A stretch of 64,000 nt of DNA from CAZWSX01 sp964636985 (GCA_964636985.1 CAZWSX010000018.1:1-64000); one strand, 5' to 3'. Shown: positions 9,026 through 19,105, counted from the first letter of the stretch. Notes: generated by a model not told the origin, from the letters alone. A program made the numbers and translations.

Positions 9026-11068
9026 CTAGTGCTTGTCGCCGGCGGTGGACGATCGATAAAGAGTATTCAACTCCTCACGCGCAGCAGTGCGGGGTTCCAG
9101 TTGCAAGGCCTTTTCGAAGGTCGATTTTGCCTTCGCGGTATCCCCTTGCCGGTATTGCGCGGCCGCCAGAAGGCAGCACGCCCGGGCATCCAAGGGATTG
9201 AGCCGCAAGGCCTCTTCGCACTCCTCGACCGCTTCTGGCCATCGCAGCAACTTGAAGAGAGCGTAGGCGCGGTTCACTCGATGCACCGACGACGTCGGGC
9301 TCAGTTCTTTGAGCCGATCGGCCGCATGGAGCGCCTCTTCCCAGTTCCACGTGTGCTCGCAGGCTTCGAATACGAGAGACCAATTCTGTTCCGAGTTTGG
9401 CGACAACGATGCCGCCGACCTGGCAGCCTGGAACATTTCCACCGAGTTGCCCAGCCGCCCATGCAATTGGGCGAGGGCTTGCAAAGCGGGCTCGTCGCCC
9501 GGATGGCGTGTGAGTGCGGGAGTAAGCCGCGACAGGGCGTCGTCCGTAACGCGATCGCGAATCGCCTGCGGGTACGACGGCGACGCCAGCGGAGATCTCG
9601 CTAGCGCGGCCCCAAGATTCCGCTGTTTGTCGGCAAGCGAGTAGAGCTTGGAGTCCGGGTTGATCGGGACGATGAAATCACTCGCGCGATCGTAATCGAC
9701 CTCGCGATCGCGCGGCGCAGGAACGCGCATCACCCGGTGGTCCGTGTGCAACGTGTGAATGGCACTCTGATTTTCCGACTGCGGCATGTGACAATCGACA
9801 CAACGATCGTCTTTCGCTGCACGTTGCTCGGAGGGTGCCGCACAGGGTTGTTTCGCGTGGCATGCGTTGCACTTGTCGCGATAAAACGCCGGCGCTTCCA
9901 AGGCCGTGGGTTTGCGATGAGGATCGTGGCAGTCGGTGCAATCGAGCGGATGATCGTCGTGACGGCACTTTACCTCGCGAGCATCGCTGAATTGCTGCGC
10001 TGAGGAGGATTCCGAAAGTAAGCCCACTTGCGGAAAATACATCGCGACGAAGTGCTCGAGTTCCATCCCCGGACGAAACTCCGATTTCCGGCGGCCGCGC
10101 ATTTCAACCGATGCGAACGCCGCGACGTGACACTGCTGACAGATCGCCGAGCGGAGTTCGTGCGAAAGATCGCGAGGATTGACAATCGAAGTGTCCATTT
10201 CGCCCGGCGGCGATTTCGACGCGGTTCGCTCTGTGACGTGCAGGCCCCCAGGGCCGTGGCAGCGCTCGCATCCGATCGTCGCGTGCCCGTTGACGAATTG
10301 CGGTTCGTACCCGTTGGTCGATCCAAGCACATGTGCCGGCTTGTTAACGTGGCACTCCAAGCAGCCCGACAGAACCGGTCGGCGGGCGTGAAGAGGAATC
10401 TCGTAGCCTGGCGAGAGATCCCACCTGCCTGCTTGCGAGTACCACGTGAGGGTTGCTTGCCAAGCTGCGCCGTCTTGCACGGCCAGATACGACCGGGCGC
10501 GGGTTCCAGACCCCACGGCAAAGTTCGTGTCGAGCGCCAGTGCCCCGATCAGTGCGCCATTGTTGTCCGGCCGCTCGACAATCTGGCGAAGCATCTTGCC
10601 GTGAGGCTCAACCGAAACGTGATACCCTTGTGCGTCGATGCTTGGGGTCGCTGCCGAATCGAACTTCTCGATCGGAGGTGAATCGCCAAGCCATTCGGCG
10701 GAATGCCCCATCGGGTGCAAGCGGAACGTGTGCTCGATCTCGCTATGACACTCGGCACAGGCCTGGTCGCCAACATATTGCACGGTCGGATCGACGTTGC
10801 GATACGGCCCTTGGTACGTCGTGCGCGGGTCGACTGTCGGTTCAGGCTCCGGGCCTACAAACTGCTTGAGTTCAAACGTTTCGGCTTCGCCGTCGTGGTT
10901 GGCCTTGCCGAGCGCACGCTTTGGCTGCGCATTTTGGTTCGACCACCAGCTCCAGGCCACTCCCGCAATCAAGGCCAGCGACAAAAGTCCGGCCAGCCAC
11001 CGGCCACTCGACGCCGGTCGATCGTCCTGGCTCATGCCCTCGCCGTAGTTGCCCTCTTCGTCGCTCAT
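9026..11068 (-). CDS. Membrane-anchored heptaheme c-type cytochrome with C-terminal TPRs
   Basis: A 680-residue protein with an N-terminal membrane helix (about residues 24-42). Seven CXXCH heme sites occur at 104, 236, 267, 310, 377, 400 and 423, in a cytochrome c554-like arrangement. TPR repeats fill about residues 510-670. A second heptaheme-TPR protein at 44745-46742 shares the blocks GCERCHGPG, DTSIVNPR and AICQQCH. Seven hemes suggest periplasmic electron transfer; substrate unknown. An alternative start at 11035 (MSQDD) has a GAGGG site and aligns with the paralogue's MSQ start; the longer form has no clear ribosome site. Gap to the upstream gene is 29 bases. Confidence 0.88.
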   Translation of the reverse strand: MSDEEGNYGEGMSQDDRPASSGRWLAGLLSLALIAGVAWSWWSNQNAQPKRALGKANHDGEAETFELKQFVGPEPEPTVDPRTTYQGPYRNVDPTVQYVGDQACAECHSEIEHTFRLHPMGHSAEWLGDSPPIEKFDSAATPSIDAQGYHVSVEPHGKMLRQIVERPDNNGALIGALALDTNFAVGSGTRARSYLAVQDGAAWQATLTWYSQAGRWDLSPGYEIPLHARRPVLSGCLECHVNKPAHVLGSTNGYEPQFVNGHATIGCERCHGPGGLHVTERTASKSPPGEMDTSIVNPRDLSHELRSAICQQCHVAAFASVEMRGRRKSEFRPGMELEHFVAMYFPQVGLLSESSSAQQFSDAREVKCRHDDHPLDCTDCHDPHRKPTALEAPAFYRDKCNACHAKQPCAAPSEQRAAKDDRCVDCHMPQSENQSAIHTLHTDHRVMRVPAPRDREVDYDRASDFIVPINPDSKLYSLADKQRNLGAALARSPLASPSYPQAIRDRVTDDALSRLTPALTRHPGDEPALQALAQLHGRLGNSVEMFQAARSAASLSPNSEQNWSLVFEACEHTWNWEEALHAADRLKELSPTSSVHRVNRAYALFKLLRWPEAVEECEEALRLNPLDARACCLLAAAQYRQGDTAKAKSTFEKALQLEPRTAAREELNTLYRSSTAGDKH

Positions 11069-11097
11069 GGAGATTTCAACGGGGTTTGTGCCGGCCG

Positions 11098-12693
11098 TTA
11101 CTTTCCCCCGGCCTTGGCGATTTCGTCGGCCAAGCGGTCGGCGGCCGCGGGATCGAGGAACTTGCTTAGGAGGATTTGAGCATCCGAGAACAGCTTTTCG
11201 ACGCGGATGCGGGTCAATCGCTCAGGCGGCAACGTGGGAAGAATCCGCTTCATATCGGCTTCCAGCTTCCGGCTCAAGTCGTCGCGCGTGCGGAGAGTCC
11301 GATATGTTTCCAGCAGTTTCTTGGCACTCTCGATGTCGTTTTTTTCCAACTTATTGCGAATCCGTGCCGCCAGGATCTCGCGCCGGGCAACCAAATCGAT
11401 GACTTCGGTCTGCACTGCCTGGACGATCCCCTCCGCCTCGAGGCGACGATCGTCATTGGGGAGCGAGAGCGTGTAGCCCGGCACGCTGCCAGCGACAATC
11501 GGCAATCGAGCGAGGAGTTGGCCGCCGTTCTTGAGATACAAAGTCCGCAGGGGAGGCTCCGTCTTGTCGAACGAGAACTCGCCACGATAGTCGGAAATCC
11601 CCACAAACGTCGCTTCTTTGTCGCCGGGCATCTTCGCGAAGATTTCGTAACCCGACAGCGGCGTTTTCAGCCGGTCTCGCGATACGAGTGTTAGCTTCGA
11701 AGATGCATAAGGGCGGCGCACCACCATGGCCAACCGTTCCATCCGTGCGCTTGCCTTGACCGGGATGGGCTGATTGACGCCGGAGTGAGTCTTGCCAGTG
11801 ACAACCTTTCCATCTCCGCCTTCGACTTCGATGTAAGTCCAAGGGGGAACATCGATCGCGATTTTCGTCGGCTCCGTTGCCGCAGCGCTACGCGCCGTTC
11901 GGCGAACGCCCGGCAGCAGCATGTCGCCCGGACGGATGATCACGATCGAGGTTGGGTCGGTGACGAGGCCCCCTGCCCTGGCCTTGGCTGTGACGTCCTT
12001 GCCTTCGACCTTCTCGATCCGCGCAATCGGCGAAAAAACTTGCGTCATCATGGAAATCGCGTATTCGGCGGCGACATCCAAATTGGCCAAATCCCGCTCG
12101 AGCGGTGCCGACCACCGGCGAAACCGGCAATCGAACTCGCGGACCGCGATCCGCGGCGGGTCCGCCCCGAAGATTGACACCACGAACAGCTTATCGACTC
12201 TGAGCACATCCCCTTGAGACCACGTTTCCGGCGAAACGGCTTTGGCCTCAGGCTCCTTTGCCGTTGTCTTGGGCGGAGAACTGCCGGGCTCGGGCGTTTG
12301 AGTCGAACCTTCGGCGCTGGTCGAGGGTGTAGTTGCTGCGGCGGCGGTTGGCTTACGATTGCCGGCGACTTCGACCGCGCGAAGACGTTCGACCGGAACG
12401 CTTTGCGCAGGATCGGACAGCTCGATCACCAACTCGCCGGGGCACGTGTCAACCGTCACTTTCCAATCGGGGAAAAACTCGATCGCCGTTTGGCGCTGCA
12501 AGTCGGCAGTCAAGGTTCCGGCGATATCGGCGGCGTCGCTCATTTGCGGATCGACTGCGATCCACACGCGAACGTCGTAGGGACTGTACTCCCATGTCGA
12601 TTGCGCGCGGGCCGCTTGAGGTGCCAGTGCGAGCATGCCCAGCCAAACCCAAAGTCCTAAGCGGGCGACGCGAGTTTTGTCGGCGCGAATCAT
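11098..12693 (-). CDS. Exported protein of unknown function in the envelope block
   Basis: A 531-residue protein with a clear signal peptide (residues 1-30, ending in AARA-QS). The mature part begins with STWEYSPYDVRVWIAVD, has a low-complexity Ser/Thr/Pro/Lys segment (about 115-150), a central domain (contains RRWSAPLERDL and IIRPGDMLLPG) and a helical C-terminus (about 430-530). No named family is recognised. The ATG at 12693 overlaps the preceding gene's TGA as ATGA (12690-12693), indicating translational coupling; longer upstream frames are only open sequence. Presumably periplasmic and working with its neighbours. Confidence 0.75.
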   Translation of the reverse strand: MIRADKTRVARLGLWVWLGMLALAPQAARAQSTWEYSPYDVRVWIAVDPQMSDAADIAGTLTADLQRQTAIEFFPDWKVTVDTCPGELVIELSDPAQSVPVERLRAVEVAGNRKPTAAAATTPSTSAEGSTQTPEPGSSPPKTTAKEPEAKAVSPETWSQGDVLRVDKLFVVSIFGADPPRIAVREFDCRFRRWSAPLERDLANLDVAAEYAISMMTQVFSPIARIEKVEGKDVTAKARAGGLVTDPTSIVIIRPGDMLLPGVRRTARSAAATEPTKIAIDVPPWTYIEVEGGDGKVVTGKTHSGVNQPIPVKASARMERLAMVVRRPYASSKLTLVSRDRLKTPLSGYEIFAKMPGDKEATFVGISDYRGEFSFDKTEPPLRTLYLKNGGQLLARLPIVAGSVPGYTLSLPNDDRRLEAEGIVQAVQTEVIDLVARREILAARIRNKLEKNDIESAKKLLETYRTLRTRDDLSRKLEADMKRILPTLPPERLTRIRVEKLFSDAQILLSKFLDPAAADRLADEIAKAGGK

Positions 12694-15179
12694 CGGTCCC
12701 CCAAAGTTCGCGGAGTGACTTTCCAATTCAGCATATTGTCGTAGGCCGCGGCCGGCTGTTTGCGAATGCCTTGCAGCCCCTTTCGATAGGCCATGTGATG
12801 CACAACCTGCCACAGCGGCATCACGGTGCACTCTTCCGAGACTAAGCGATGCAACGACTTGAGTTGAGCCGAAACTTCCGCCCAGTTCTTCGAGGCCTCC
12901 ACGCGGCGCAAGGCCTGGGCGATGTGCTGATTATTCGTTCGCCCCAAACCGTGGGTCCCCACGATTTGCGAGGCTTGAACCACCGGTTCCCAAATCTGCA
13001 ATTCGGCGAAGAGGAAATCGTACTCCCCCGAAGGATCGGTCGTTTCGCCGGGCGGCAACTCCTTGAGTTGGCACTCGAGCCCAAGCACCTTCCATTGCTG
13101 GGCGATCGCACGGCACGTCGTTCGGGCCATGTCTTCGGCGGGATACGCCAAGGTCACCGTTGCGTTCAAGGTCCGAATGCCCGTCGGATTGACGCGTTTC
13201 TTCTTTCCGTCCTCGTCTTCTTCCTCCTCCTCTTCTTCTGGTTCCGTCGCAGCAGGAGTTGGTTCGGCCTCCTTAATCGAGGGGTCTTTGGCCGGGGCAT
13301 CCTTTTCCGCCTCAGGCGTCCCGGCATTCTCAGCCTCGGCTTTCGCGGAGGCAATCGAATCGAGTTCGCGCTTGCCGATCGTCAAAAGCGTCATGGAAAG
13401 TAGCGGATCGAAAACCAGGGGGGCAATTTCCTCGTCGTAGGCATAAGCGAGCGGATCGTTCGTCGTGATCGGGGCTGGGAACGGACCGCTCACAACCTGA
13501 CATCCCGGAATTTTCGCCCCCTTCAAGATCCCCTGGTTCAAGATTGCGTCGCGCGAGATGCCGTGCAGCAGGGCCCGTCGTATGGTTCGGCTCCCCGGCA
13601 ACGGTCGATTCATGTTAGGAACCAACACGTGCAAGAAAGGAGTCGCGTAGCGGTCGACCACGATCTCCTTGATCGAGCGGGCTTCGCCGAGATCGACCGG
13701 AGCGATCCGGTCGACCACGTCGATATCGCCACGTTTCAGCGCCAGCAGCGCGGCTGGCGGATCGGGATAAAGCCGCTCCAGGATTTCTTTCGGCTGCGAT
13801 GGCGATGCCAAGGGCACATCGGGATCGTAGATGAAACGAGTCACCTTGCCGTCGGGCTGCGTCCGCATCAGGTAGGGGCTCTTGAGTTCGGCGACCATGT
13901 CGGAACCCGATTCGATGCTCGATTGGATGAGCGCCGCGGGATTGACGTGTGCGTAGTTCAAGTCGACCAGCACGTCTCCTGCTCGCGAAACGGAAACGCT
14001 TCGCATGGCCCGGGCCCAGGGAATCGAGAAGAAGGGCTGTCGCGGATTGGCCATTTGCAAAAGGCCATCGGCGAGATTCAGCGCGATGTCCCTTCGGCCT
14101 TCGCCGGTGGGACTCAAGATGAATTGCACGCCATCGTCGCTGGTGGAGTACTTACCAAACGCGAACCGGTATTGCCCTCCCTCGGCGGTGATCTTTTCGA
14201 AGTCCATCATCAGCCGCTTCGTCAACCGGCCGGCGCGGCGCGCCGACCAATTGTCGATCGCCAGCGGATCGGCCTTCGACGTTGGCATCGTCACGCCGAC
14301 GATAACCATCGGGTAGATGGAGGAGATCTTCACCGCGAGTTCGCGTCCGCCTTTGACGGCCGGCCAAATTCGCATCATCTTCGCGGCGGCATCGTAGGCA
14401 TCGGTGTACCGCTTTTGTTCGAGCGCCGCGGCCGCCGCATCGCGTTCGACTGCCGCCAATTTGTCGAGCTTCTCCTCCCAGTTCTTGAAGAACTGGGTTT
14501 GCTGCAACGCGAACTTGTTGGCCAATCGGTTCAAGACGAACTGAGCCGACGCGTAATCTTCTTTGTCGACGTACTTGGCCACAATCGGATCGATGGAGAT
14601 TCCCAACAAGACAACGACCGATTGATCGTCCTTGGTGGGGCGGTACTCGAGATCGCGGGTGCCGAGTTCCTCGAAGATCGATGTCGCCTCGACCGAATTA
14701 TTCCGCCGCAGCGCATCAAGGCCGGCAAAATAGAGGTATCGCTTGATCGCCTCGGGCAGATCGGGAAACTTGGGATATCTGTCCTGCAAAAAACTTAATA
14801 CTTCCCACGCTTCGTCGAACTTCTTGGCATCGGTCAGTTGCCTGGCTTCGCTCAACACCAGTTGCTCGAAGAGTTCGATCTTTTTGATGTCCTTCCACGC
14901 GATAAAAAACTCCTGATCGTCGTCGTCATCCAAAAGCCGCACGGACAATTTGGCATTGCCCGGCTGCTGCGTGGGGATGGTTCGAGGGTTTCCCAAGCCG
15001 GTGATGGCTTGAACCTTGATGACCTCCTCGCCTCCCTTCTCGGCGACGGTTACTTGATCGTACGGATCTTGCTTGAAGATCGGACCGTCAGCGCAAGCTG
15101 GCCGACTGAACAGAGCAATCGCGAGCAGCACGACACTCCAAGCGATGGCGTGGCATGCGAAGTTCGAACGCAAAATCAT
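12690..15179 (-). CDS. TPR-like / family 5 solute-binding protein fusion
   Basis: An 829-residue exported protein. The signal peptide (1-31, ending PACA-DG) is followed by a helical TPR-like region (about 110-275). The rest resembles the SBP_bac_5 peptide/nickel-binding fold: a block GDIDVVDRIAP, the hallmark RRALLHGISRDAIL and the ending CTVMPLWQVVHHMAYRKG. A charged insert with Glu/Asp runs (about 615-670) interrupts the binding fold. Typical SBP5 proteins are about 500-550 residues and sit beside permease genes; here no permease is present. ATGA overlaps couple it to both neighbours. A ligand-sensing or scaffold role is more likely than import; this is inference. Confidence 0.8.
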   Translation of the reverse strand: MILRSNFACHAIAWSVVLLAIALFSRPACADGPIFKQDPYDQVTVAEKGGEEVIKVQAITGLGNPRTIPTQQPGNAKLSVRLLDDDDDQEFFIAWKDIKKIELFEQLVLSEARQLTDAKKFDEAWEVLSFLQDRYPKFPDLPEAIKRYLYFAGLDALRRNNSVEATSIFEELGTRDLEYRPTKDDQSVVVLLGISIDPIVAKYVDKEDYASAQFVLNRLANKFALQQTQFFKNWEEKLDKLAAVERDAAAAALEQKRYTDAYDAAAKMMRIWPAVKGGRELAVKISSIYPMVIVGVTMPTSKADPLAIDNWSARRAGRLTKRLMMDFEKITAEGGQYRFAFGKYSTSDDGVQFILSPTGEGRRDIALNLADGLLQMANPRQPFFSIPWARAMRSVSVSRAGDVLVDLNYAHVNPAALIQSSIESGSDMVAELKSPYLMRTQPDGKVTRFIYDPDVPLASPSQPKEILERLYPDPPAALLALKRGDIDVVDRIAPVDLGEARSIKEIVVDRYATPFLHVLVPNMNRPLPGSRTIRRALLHGISRDAILNQGILKGAKIPGCQVVSGPFPAPITTNDPLAYAYDEEIAPLVFDPLLSMTLLTIGKRELDSIASAKAEAENAGTPEAEKDAPAKDPSIKEAEPTPAATEPEEEEEEEDEDGKKKRVNPTGIRTLNATVTLAYPAEDMARTTCRAIAQQWKVLGLECQLKELPPGETTDPSGEYDFLFAELQIWEPVVQASQIVGTHGLGRTNNQHIAQALRRVEASKNWAEVSAQLKSLHRLVSEECTVMPLWQVVHHMAYRKGLQGIRKQPAAAYDNMLNWKVTPRTLGDR

Positions 15180-18100
15180 GGGCTCGCTCCCTCGCTACCG
15201 GGCGGTAGCGGAAGCTCGACGCGATGCACCGCGCCCGAGGAAGTGCCGAAATAGATGGCGTTGCCGGCCTCGGCAAAGGCGGACGAAAGGGGTTCCGCAA
15301 TCTTGAGGGAGCCCTTTACTGAACCATCACCGCGATCGAGCGAGACAACGCCTCCGTTCTGATGCCCCAAAATCAGATCCGACCCAACAACGCGAGGGTC
15401 GCACGCCAAGGCGCCGGCAGACAGCGGCACTTTCCAAATCGGATCGTTCCCTTGGTCAAAAGCCCACAGTTGCCCCCGGTCGACTTCGACAAAAGTGAGC
15501 CCGCCCGACGTGCTGACACCGCGGGGGCCGATTCTGCCTCCCAGTTTGTGTCTTGCGACCTCGGTGATGCCCGGCATCGAGTAGACGATCAGCGTGTCGC
15601 TATCTTCATCCCGTTGAACGGCATAAAGGCGATCTGCCGACAGCGACACACTCCCCACGAAAGGGCGTTCCCCTTCGACTCGTCCTTGTTCAGCCAAAGC
15701 TGCTTGCGGCCGGTCGACCAAGCCCACCAGGAAGAGTTGGCGGCGGCTATCTACGGCGACAAATCGCTTGGCCTCGTCGCCGTAGATCTGCGGTTGAAGC
15801 CATTGAATCGATTGTCCCGGCGCGGCCTCGGGAAAGAGCGGGAGTACGGAGCTGTTCGGTTCCCCCTTGGATGGATCGAACAACATGATTTTTCCGCCCG
15901 ACATGGGAACGAGGACGCCGTTACCGAACGACCCCACGGTGCCCGCGACTTTGGCGTCGCCGAGTTTCATTTTCGTGGCGATCGGTTTGCTATTTTTGGC
16001 GGCCGGGTCAAATGCCACCATGAAGCCGCGAGTCGGATCGACGAGCGCGATCCCGCTTTTTCCGTACGACGCCCTTTGCGAAAAGTTCGCCGCGCCCAGA
16101 GCGGTTCTGGTCGTGGGAACGTCGACCGATGCCGGCATCGCATCGCTTATCGGCAAGGCGAAATAGTTCCCTGACGCCGTAATCGCATGCACGCGGTCGC
16201 CCATCACACCAACCCATTGCGTGGCCGAACCAACCTCGGTCGCCCACAGCGGCTCGTCCGTCTCGGAGCGAACCGGTTGCACGGTGACCGTCCCGGTTCC
16301 CCCTTTGCGTCGTACGGTAACGATTGCCCCTTCAATCTTTTGTAGCGGAGCCACAAACGTGTCGCCGTCCCAAGTCGCCGGGCCGCGGTTGAGTGCACTG
16401 CGGCTGGCAACCACGTCGTACCGCGAGAGCCGATTGTCGGCCACCCACAGCCGTGGACCATCTAGAAGTTGATAGCCCACGGTCGCCACGGTCGCGCTCG
16501 CCGCCGGTTGGCGGACGATTTCGCGCACGGCATTGTCGATGGGCATATCCTCGTTGTTGATATCGATTTCGAGAATCAACGCCTCGCCGGAACTCGTCAT
16601 CACCACAACGCGCCGACCGTACGAAGCGGCAGGCTGCACCATCTGGCCCGTCATCGCGATCGGCTCGATCGCCTTTTTCAGTTCGTAGCCGCGCTTGTTC
16701 GTGTTTAGAACGTGGACCAAGACGACGCCGCGGCTGTTGTTCTCGCAAACAACCACATGGCCCGATACGACCAGCGGCGGCGTTGTGATCCCGGCTGTCT
16801 TGTGCCCTAAATTGAAGCCCTCCGAGCTATCGCCTGCCGGCGGCGGAGAGCCCGCTTTATGCCCGAGAAAGACGCCATCCCGCCCGCCGAGCGTGTCGCC
16901 GGCTAAGGCGAACAAACTGCCGCTCTCGCCTGCCTGATAGACCACTTTTCGTTTCGCATCATAACCGACGGAAGAGGTCGCCTTTTGCGGCAACTTGGCT
17001 CGCTTGAGCGACTGGCCCGAAATGATATCCAGCTGATGAATCAGTCCCGACGCAGTCGTGACAAAAACGTGATCGGTGCCGCCGATCACAGGCACGAAGA
17101 AGCGTTCCCCGACCGGGAATCGCCACATCACCCTGCCCGTCGTGCCTTCGACCCGCTCAATGCAGTGTTCTCGTTCGTTGGAAACAATCGCGTCCGACGA
17201 CCCCACAGCCCCCACGTACACCGGCGGAATGCGAGTGGTCCCCGTTGGGCGGCGCCACAGCACGCGTCCCGTTGCACCATCGAGTCCGAAAGTCGAGCCG
17301 TTCACCCCCACAAAGATCGTCTTGCCTTGAAGTTCTGCCACGGGTTCACCCACCCGCGAAGCCAAGACCGTCGACTTGCCTTGGGCGAACGACGGCGGCT
17401 CGACTGTCGAAAGCGGCTTATCGTCGACCGCAACCGACTTACGTTCCGCCACCGAGACGGCTTCCGTGGCAGCCACCATCCGCGGATCGACTTCGAGACC
17501 CGGATAGTGGACCAGCAAATCAGCCCGCGCGGCATAAGCCATTCCCGTGTCACCTGCCTTGGTGAACGTGTTCATCGACTCGATACTTTTGAGAAGATCG
17601 GTATCCTGATCGATCTTTCGACGCGCGACCGCCAGTTGTTCGTGAATCCGTTCCAGCCGCGGACGTTGCGCTTCCTTGCGGCTCGCCGGCAGGTACGAGG
17701 GGTTATCGCACAGACGGAGCGCATCTTCGGCCTGCTTCACCAGCTTGTCTTTGCGGGTGGGATCGGAGGTGGCTTCGGCCTGCGCGGCGAAGTTGTCGGC
17801 AATGTCGGGCAACAGCGTCTCGAGCTCTGCGCGGGCAATATCAAACTTCTCTTCCGCTTCGATCTTGGGCAGAAACTCTTGCGCCGCCGAGAGTGCGCGG
17901 GTCATATCGCGCTGGCCATCGAACACCTGCCGGATCGACGACATCCCTTTCTTCACGCGGGCGGCGCTCACGTTGGGATTGCCGCTAAAGCGGCTTTCAA
18001 ATGTCTCGTAAATGTCGATCGCCTGGCTGTAAGCCCCGGCCTTGTAGGCGGCATCTCCTTCGTCGAGGAGCTTGTCGGCCGACGTTCTGCCGAGCGAGAA

Positions 18101-19105
18101 GACTAGCACGCCCATCAGCAACACGAGGACAATCAGCGCGCCGACGCCCCCCAATAACCATGGGCTTTCCCAAGTCGGGGCCGGACGTTTTTCAACTCGT
18201 CTTTTCGGCTTGGGCGTTTCGACAGCCGGTCCCAGCGTCTCGACCCCAAAACCGGGCTGCATCGGCGTCATGACCGGCGCGTAGCCGCCTGTCGGCATCA
18301 TGGGCCCAGGCGTGAACGTGGTTCCGACGAGATCGGGTCCCACTTGGACCATTTGCGGAACGAACGCATTCGGATTCGGTCCTCTCGGAGGAGGTGCCAC
18401 AGGAACCAAACTTGGGGGAGCGACCGGCGTTAACGTCGGAGGGCTAACCGGAACCAGGCCATCGGTAACGGGCGGAGGTTGTTGGCTCTTTTTACTCGGG
18501 AGCTTCCCCGGTTGTTTCGCCGCAGCTGGCTTAGCTGGAGCCACCGGCTCTGCAGGTGCTTCATCCTCCACTTCCAACTTCAGTTCCGAATCGTCATCCG
18601 GCTCGTCCGAAGATGGCTTGCCCACCGTCATCATGAACTCTTGGTTCACTGGCTGATTGGGACGAATGTTGGTGTGCGTGGGAACCGAAGTCGCGGGCGC
18701 CGAAGGCAACGACGATTCGATTTCGATATCGTCTTCTTCCTGTTTGCCACCTTTAGGTTTGCCGATTGATGGCTTGGTCGGACCTTTCGCCGGAGCCGCT
18801 TTGGACGGCGCTGCTTTAGATGGCGCTCCTTTGGTTGAAGCCTTGGCTGGTGTCGCTACGGGTGCGTCAACTGCTTCGAGTTCGACGACATCTTCCTCTT
18901 CGCCCGCTCCGTCCGCCTCAGTGGACGACATCAATTTGCGAGCTTGAAACTGCGTGAGTTGCCCACGATCGACCAGGAGCTTAACCACGGCTTCGGCCGT
19001 TAAGCTCCATTTCGATTCGCCAATCTGCTTGCGCAGGTCGGCGATCAGCTTGGGCTCAATCATGCCCAACTGCTCTGCTCGTTCCAACAACTTCAATGCC
19101 GACAT
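15176..19105 (-). CDS. Trans-membrane protein: kinase-associated N-domain, low-complexity linker, TM, beta-propeller
   Basis: A 1309-residue protein. Residues 1-60 form a small helical domain ending in GQLTQFQARKLM, a sequence seen at the N-terminus of planctomycete Ser/Thr kinases, but no kinase domain follows. Residues 61-312 are a Pro/Ala/Lys and acidic linker (SKAAP repeats). One membrane helix (316-338) is followed by a TPR-like segment (about 340-480). A PQQ-like beta-propeller (about 580-1300) carries blades such as LDGATGRVLWRRP and FDQGNDPIWKVP. Topology suggests a cytoplasmic N-domain and a periplasmic propeller. Its stop overlaps the next gene's start as ATGA. About 490 bases separate it from the upstream minus gene. 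Confidence 0.85.
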   Translation of the reverse strand: MSALKLLERAEQLGMIEPKLIADLRKQIGESKWSLTAEAVVKLLVDRGQLTQFQARKLMSSTEADGAGEEEDVVELEAVDAPVATPAKASTKGAPSKAAPSKAAPAKGPTKPSIGKPKGGKQEEDDIEIESSLPSAPATSVPTHTNIRPNQPVNQEFMMTVGKPSSDEPDDDSELKLEVEDEAPAEPVAPAKPAAAKQPGKLPSKKSQQPPPVTDGLVPVSPPTLTPVAPPSLVPVAPPPRGPNPNAFVPQMVQVGPDLVGTTFTPGPMMPTGGYAPVMTPMQPGFGVETLGPAVETPKPKRRVEKRPAPTWESPWLLGGVGALIVLVLLMGVLVFSLGRTSADKLLDEGDAAYKAGAYSQAIDIYETFESRFSGNPNVSAARVKKGMSSIRQVFDGQRDMTRALSAAQEFLPKIEAEEKFDIARAELETLLPDIADNFAAQAEATSDPTRKDKLVKQAEDALRLCDNPSYLPASRKEAQRPRLERIHEQLAVARRKIDQDTDLLKSIESMNTFTKAGDTGMAYAARADLLVHYPGLEVDPRMVAATEAVSVAERKSVAVDDKPLSTVEPPSFAQGKSTVLASRVGEPVAELQGKTIFVGVNGSTFGLDGATGRVLWRRPTGTTRIPPVYVGAVGSSDAIVSNEREHCIERVEGTTGRVMWRFPVGERFFVPVIGGTDHVFVTTASGLIHQLDIISGQSLKRAKLPQKATSSVGYDAKRKVVYQAGESGSLFALAGDTLGGRDGVFLGHKAGSPPPAGDSSEGFNLGHKTAGITTPPLVVSGHVVVCENNSRGVVLVHVLNTNKRGYELKKAIEPIAMTGQMVQPAASYGRRVVVMTSSGEALILEIDINNEDMPIDNAVREIVRQPAASATVATVGYQLLDGPRLWVADNRLSRYDVVASRSALNRGPATWDGDTFVAPLQKIEGAIVTVRRKGGTGTVTVQPVRSETDEPLWATEVGSATQWVGVMGDRVHAITASGNYFALPISDAMPASVDVPTTRTALGAANFSQRASYGKSGIALVDPTRGFMVAFDPAAKNSKPIATKMKLGDAKVAGTVGSFGNGVLVPMSGGKIMLFDPSKGEPNSSVLPLFPEAAPGQSIQWLQPQIYGDEAKRFVAVDSRRQLFLVGLVDRPQAALAEQGRVEGERPFVGSVSLSADRLYAVQRDEDSDTLIVYSMPGITEVARHKLGGRIGPRGVSTSGGLTFVEVDRGQLWAFDQGNDPIWKVPLSAGALACDPRVVGSDLILGHQNGGVVSLDRGDGSVKGSLKIAEPLSSAFAEAGNAIYFGTSSGAVHRVELPLPPGSEGASP

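Noticed and set aside
13563..14798. A 411-residue plus-strand open frame antisense to the TPR/SBP5 gene
   Set aside because: It mirrors the coding gene, has no ribosome site or recognisable protein pattern, and such frames are common opposite GC-rich genes.
15195..15210. GCTACC-GGGC-GGTAGC hairpin near the end of the propeller gene
   Set aside because: It resembles the hairpin upstream of proC but is coding sequence (PLPPGS region) and has no U-run.
16985..18106. A 373-residue plus-strand open frame antisense to the propeller gene
   Set aside because: Composition is Arg/His-rich as expected for an antisense shadow, and no domain is visible.
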